Of a stretch of DNA of 9,200 bases, positions 6,855 through 9,200 are shown in pieces (the first letter of the stretch is position 1; each line of letters opens with the position of its first letter). The DNA comes from Bacillota bacterium. Lineage in GTDB: Bacteria; Bacillota_I; Bacilli_A; Acholeplasmatales; Acholeplasmataceae. The position numbers were made by a program, and so were the translations under genes. Under the pieces are notes generated by a model. It was given only the letters and a program-made list of their open reading frames with translations. It had not been told where the DNA came from and ran no database searches. Location: assembly GCA_023458995.1 (NCBI GenBank), contig JAEWVV010000167.1, positions 1 through 9,200 on the forward strand. The letters are read 5' to 3'.

Positions 6855-7752
6855 TGGTGGAGGAACCAAAACACTCGGTGCCATCTTTAATGAGTCTGGC
6901 GAAGAATTAATGCGTGCAGAGTTTGGATTTTCCAATTTCTCAATTGATGAGAAAATAGCAACCAATAATATCTTTAAAACCATTGAAGCACTTTTAGTTG
7001 AAAGACATTTAGATGATCAAGTTGTTGTTATTATGGGGATATCAGGTGCATCTAAGTTATCGAATAAAGAACAACTTATGAGTCACATGGAAGCTAAATA
7101 TCAAGTGCGCGCTGAACTTGTAACAGATGCTATGATTGCCCTTCATTCGATTGACCGCAAAGACAATGAACATGTCATTATGGCAATCGGTGGTACAGGT
7201 AGTGCTGTGATGACTTTAGAAAATGATCAGATGAACCTTATTGGTGGATATGGGTATTTACTTGGTGATGAAGGATCAAGTTATCATCTTGTAATCGAAG
7301 CATTAAAAAGAATCACTGCATGTTTTGATGCAGGGATCCCGTTTAGTCCACTTGGGAATGCACTACTCAATCATATGAATGTTAAAGACAGGGAATCACT
7401 TGTAAGTTATGTCTATCAATCAAGAAAAACAGAACTTGCACAACTCGCTAAAGTTGTTTCTGAAATGGCGTTAGCCTCAGATTTAGAAGCGTATGAACTC
7501 TTGGTGAATGAAGGTAAGATGCTTGCCAAACAAGTCATTACAGCATCCAATAGAATGACTAAAGGCAAACATATTAAAATTGCACTTCGCGGAGGATTTG
7601 TTTTAAATGCTCCATTCGTGAAAGATGCATTTGAAAATGAAGTAAACAAAAACATTGAAAACTCAAGAATGGAAGAACATCCTAACGATGCAGTACTTGG
7701 TGCATACAGATTAGGAATCAAAAAATTCTCTTCCGAGGTGACAACATGGTAG
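6829..7752 (+). CDS. murK: MurNAc/GlcNAc kinase, BadF/BadG/BcrA/BcrD ATPase family (MurK-like)
   Basis: An ATP-dependent sugar kinase of the ASKHA fold, 307 residues, cytosolic. Visible motifs: phosphate-1 loop GIDGGGTKT at 7-15; LVTDAMIAL at 98-105 with the likely catalytic base Asp100; phosphate-2 GGTGS at 121-125; GYLLGDEGSSYHL at 141-153, typical of N-acetylglucosamine kinases; and the adenosine-site segment LRGGFVLN at 253-260, followed by DAVLGA at 287-292. The family includes GlcNAc kinases and the Clostridium acetobutylicum MurK, which phosphorylates both MurNAc and GlcNAc at C6. The gene lies between nagZ and murQ, and MurQ needs MurNAc-6-P. No PTS MurP gene is present, so MurK-like dual specificity is the best inference. 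A GlcNAc-only kinase remains possible. The start overlaps nagZ by 26 bases and the end overlaps murQ by 7. Confidence 0.85.
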   Translation: MRHLVIGIDGGGTKTLGAIFNESGEELMRAEFGFSNFSIDEKIATNNIFKTIEALLVERHLDDQVVVIMGISGASKLSNKEQLMSHMEAKYQVRAELVTDAMIALHSIDRKDNEHVIMAIGGTGSAVMTLENDQMNLIGGYGYLLGDEGSSYHLVIEALKRITACFDAGIPFSPLGNALLNHMNVKDRESLVSYVYQSRKTELAQLAKVVSEMALASDLEAYELLVNEGKMLAKQVITASNRMTKGKHIKIALRGGFVLNAPFVKDAFENEVNKNIENSRMEEHPNDAVLGAYRLGIKKFSSEVTTW

Positions 7753-8654
7753 ACATCAGTAAAATTAGTACAGAAAAAAGAAATGAGAATACGAAAAACA
7801 TCGATATTGCATCTACGAAAGGTATTTTACAGATGATCAATAACGAAGATAAGACAGTTCCTTTTGCAGTTGAAAAAGCAATTGATCAAATCACAGTCGT
7901 TGTCGATATCGTCACAGATGCTTTTAGAAATGGTGGAAGACTCATTTATATCGGTGCAGGTACAAGTGGTCGTTTAGGTGTACTTGATGCTTCTGAGTGT
8001 CCTCCTACTTTTGGTGTACCCAATGACACTGTCATGGGCATCATCGCTGGTGGAGATAAAGCACTCCGTTTTCCAATTGAAGGCATTGAAGATTCAAAAG
8101 AACATGCTAAAAAAGATTTAAAGAAAGTTCACTTAACTGATAAAGATATCGTCATTGGTATTGCGGCATCAGGTAGAACACCTTATGTCATCGGTGCAAT
8201 TGAGTATGCTAAATCTGTTGGTGCGAAAACTGCATGTATTACAACAGCTGATCATTCAGAACTTGCATTAGTTGCTGATCATCCAATTGAAGCCATCACA
8301 GGTGCAGAACCACTCACAGGTTCAACACGTATGAAATCGGGAACAGCTCAAAAACTAATCCTAAATATGATTACAACAGCTTCGATGGTTAAACTCGGTA
8401 AAGTATACGAAAATTTAATGATTGATGTTCAGATGTCCAATAATAAGCTTGTTTCTCGTGCAACAAACATCGTTATGGAGGTTACAGGATGCACGGAAGA
8501 AGTTGCTGAAGCTTATTTGTCACGATATAACTCTGTAAAGTATGCAATCTTTGGTATAATGTCTCATATCGAAGACAAAAATAAAATAAAGGACATGCTC
8601 GAGGAGCACAACGGGAATATTCGTGAATCACTCAAGAGCTGTAAGCAGGTGTAG
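7746..8654 (+). CDS. murQ: N-acetylmuramic acid 6-phosphate etherase MurQ
   Basis: MurQ cleaves the lactyl ether of MurNAc-6-phosphate to give GlcNAc-6-phosphate and D-lactate in the cytosol. The 302-residue length matches the family (E. coli 298). The SIS-domain sugar-phosphate site is seen as YIGAGTSGRLGVLDASECPP at 68-87; Glu84 corresponds to the catalytic Glu83 of E. coli MurQ and Glu115 (in IEGIEDS) to Glu114. Also visible are GIAASGRTPYVIGA at 138-151 and GSTRMKSGTAQK at 192-203, a MurQ signature. The C-terminal helical part (VTGCTEEVAEAYL) is the usual UBA-like tail of MurQ/GckR proteins. ATG 7746 is preceded by GAGGTG (7735-7740) with a 5-base spacer and overlaps the kinase gene by 7 bases. 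Presence of murQ is the strongest single sign that this cluster handles MurNAc rather than chitin-derived GlcNAc only. Confidence 0.97.
   Translation: MVDISKISTEKRNENTKNIDIASTKGILQMINNEDKTVPFAVEKAIDQITVVVDIVTDAFRNGGRLIYIGAGTSGRLGVLDASECPPTFGVPNDTVMGIIAGGDKALRFPIEGIEDSKEHAKKDLKKVHLTDKDIVIGIAASGRTPYVIGAIEYAKSVGAKTACITTADHSELALVADHPIEAITGAEPLTGSTRMKSGTAQKLILNMITTASMVKLGKVYENLMIDVQMSNNKLVSRATNIVMEVTGCTEEVAEAYLSRYNSVKYAIFGIMSHIEDKNKIKDMLEEHNGNIRESLKSCKQV
8552..8560 (+). promoter_or_regulatory. Possible internal extended -10 promoter upstream of nagB
   Basis: TGGTATAAT at 8552-8560 is an exact extended -10 element (TGnTATAAT). It lies within murQ about 100 bases before the nagB start. The best -35 candidate 16 bases upstream, CTGTAA at 8533-8538, matches TTGACA at only 3 of 6 positions. 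The surrounding TTTGGTATA also resembles one half of a NagR/YvoA-type operator as I remember it, with no matching second half. In AT-rich coding DNA such a match can arise by chance. Confidence 0.25.
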
Positions 8655-8661
8655 AAGTAAG

Positions 8662-9200
8662 ATGAAACTGATTATTGTAAAAGATTATCAAGAAGTATCA
8701 AAAAAAGCAGCTGAAATTGTCATCGATTTATTAAAGGAAAACAAAGCAGCTAAATTAGGACTTGCTACAGGTTCATCACCTATTGGTCTTTATCAGAACT
8801 TGATTAAAGCATATCGGGACAAAGAAATATCATTTAAAGATGTTACAACGTTCAATCTTGATGAATATGTAGGTATTCCTCGTGATCATGAACAAAGTTA
8901 CTTTTCATTCATGAACAATAACTTATTCAATCATATCGACATCAATATGGATATGGTCCATCTTCCAGATAATGATTTGAAGAGAATCAATTCAATTGCA
9001 AAAGAATACAATCAATTACTTAAGAAGAATATCATTGATCTACAGGTCTTAGGTATTGGTTCTAACGGACACATCGGATTCAATGAACCCGGAACACCTT
9101 TTACCAATGAAACATTTATCGTCAATCTTGATGATCAAACACGTAAAGATAATGCACGGTTCTTTGAGAACTTAGATGCGGTTCCTAAACAAGCAATCAC
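8662..9200 (+). CDS. nagB: Glucosamine-6-phosphate deaminase NagB (3' end outside window)
   Basis: NagB converts glucosamine-6-phosphate to fructose-6-phosphate and ammonia. The frame runs open from ATG 8662 to the window end, giving 179 complete codons of an enzyme that is normally about 235-265 residues. Visible motifs: LATGSSPIGLY at 34-44 (phosphate loop), FNLDEYVGI at 64-72 with the likely proton-transfer Asp67, and GIGSNGHIGFNEPGTPF at 131-147 with His137 and Glu142. Asn135 occupies the place of E. coli Asp141; the same Asn-Gly-His form occurs in Firmicutes NagB, so it is not a defect. The start lies 7 bases after the murQ stop, with a modest AGGTG at 8647-8651. The gene ends the amino-sugar pathway begun by MurQ; the deacetylase NagA that must act between them is not in the window and may lie downstream. 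Confidence 0.96.
   Translation, partial: MKLIIVKDYQEVSKKAAEIVIDLLKENKAAKLGLATGSSPIGLYQNLIKAYRDKEISFKDVTTFNLDEYVGIPRDHEQSYFSFMNNNLFNHIDINMDMVHLPDNDLKRINSIAKEYNQLLKKNIIDLQVLGIGSNGHIGFNEPGTPFTNETFIVNLDDQTRKDNARFFENLDAVPKQAI

Noticed and set aside
6798..6983. Antisense open frame across the nagZ-kinase junction
   Set aside because: Opposite the kinase phosphate-1 region; no family features.
7416..7721. Antisense open frame opposite the kinase gene
   Set aside because: The sense strand encodes a complete kinase with all motifs; the antisense product is unrecognisable.
8662..9200. NagB active-site defect (Asn135 instead of the E. coli Asp141)
   Set aside because: The Asn-Gly-His form is normal for Firmicutes NagB enzymes.

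Overview
The window is a single-strand, fully packed AT-rich bacterial gene cluster. All nine coding regions lie on the + strand. They overlap or are separated by at most 15 bases, and there is no gap large enough for a terminator or an untranslated spacer. The genes read with the standard code: TGA is a stop for three of them and Trp is TGG. Start sites carry purine-rich Shine-Dalgarno sequences of the GGAGG type. Together with the families present (DUF624/YesL, DUF5696, CUT1 permeases, Firmicutes-type NagB and MurQ), this suggests a low-GC Firmicutes/Bacilli relative. An Acholeplasma/Izemoplasma-like or Erysipelotrichia-like lineage is possible, but the window cannot settle the taxon. Standard TGA use argues against Mycoplasma/Spiroplasma.

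Layout. Positions 2-1543 hold the 3' part of a DUF5696-type protein that begins upstream of the window. Two CUT1-family ABC sugar permeases follow (1548-2498 and 2488-3486), then a small DUF624/YesL-like membrane protein (3502-4155). The second half encodes a sugar-degradation pathway: a NamZ/DUF1343 exo-beta-N-acetylmuramidase (4139-5275), a NagZ-type family 3 beta-N-acetylglucosaminidase (5265-6854), a BadF-family amino-sugar kinase resembling MurK (6829-7752), the MurNAc-6-phosphate etherase MurQ (7746-8654) and the first 180 or so codons of glucosamine-6-phosphate deaminase NagB (8662 to window end).

How the genes fit together (inference from family functions). The two permeases, with a binding protein and an ATPase not seen here, would import peptidoglycan-derived saccharides. 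NamZ and NagZ both lack signal peptides, so they would act in the cytosol and remove MurNAc and GlcNAc in turn from the non-reducing end. The kinase would phosphorylate the free sugars. MurQ would turn MurNAc-6-P into GlcNAc-6-P plus D-lactate. A deacetylase (NagA, expected downstream) and NagB would deliver fructose-6-P and ammonia to central metabolism. This is a complete MurNAc-GlcNAc salvage route built on an ABC importer with intracellular hydrolases, rather than on secreted hydrolases and a PTS importer as in Bacillus subtilis. The DUF5696 protein and the YesL-like protein are the members without an assigned role.

No RNA genes, CRISPR arrays, mobile elements or attachment sites were seen. 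A possible internal extended -10 promoter lies inside murQ, ahead of nagB, and a perfect 9-bp hairpin lies inside the first permease gene.
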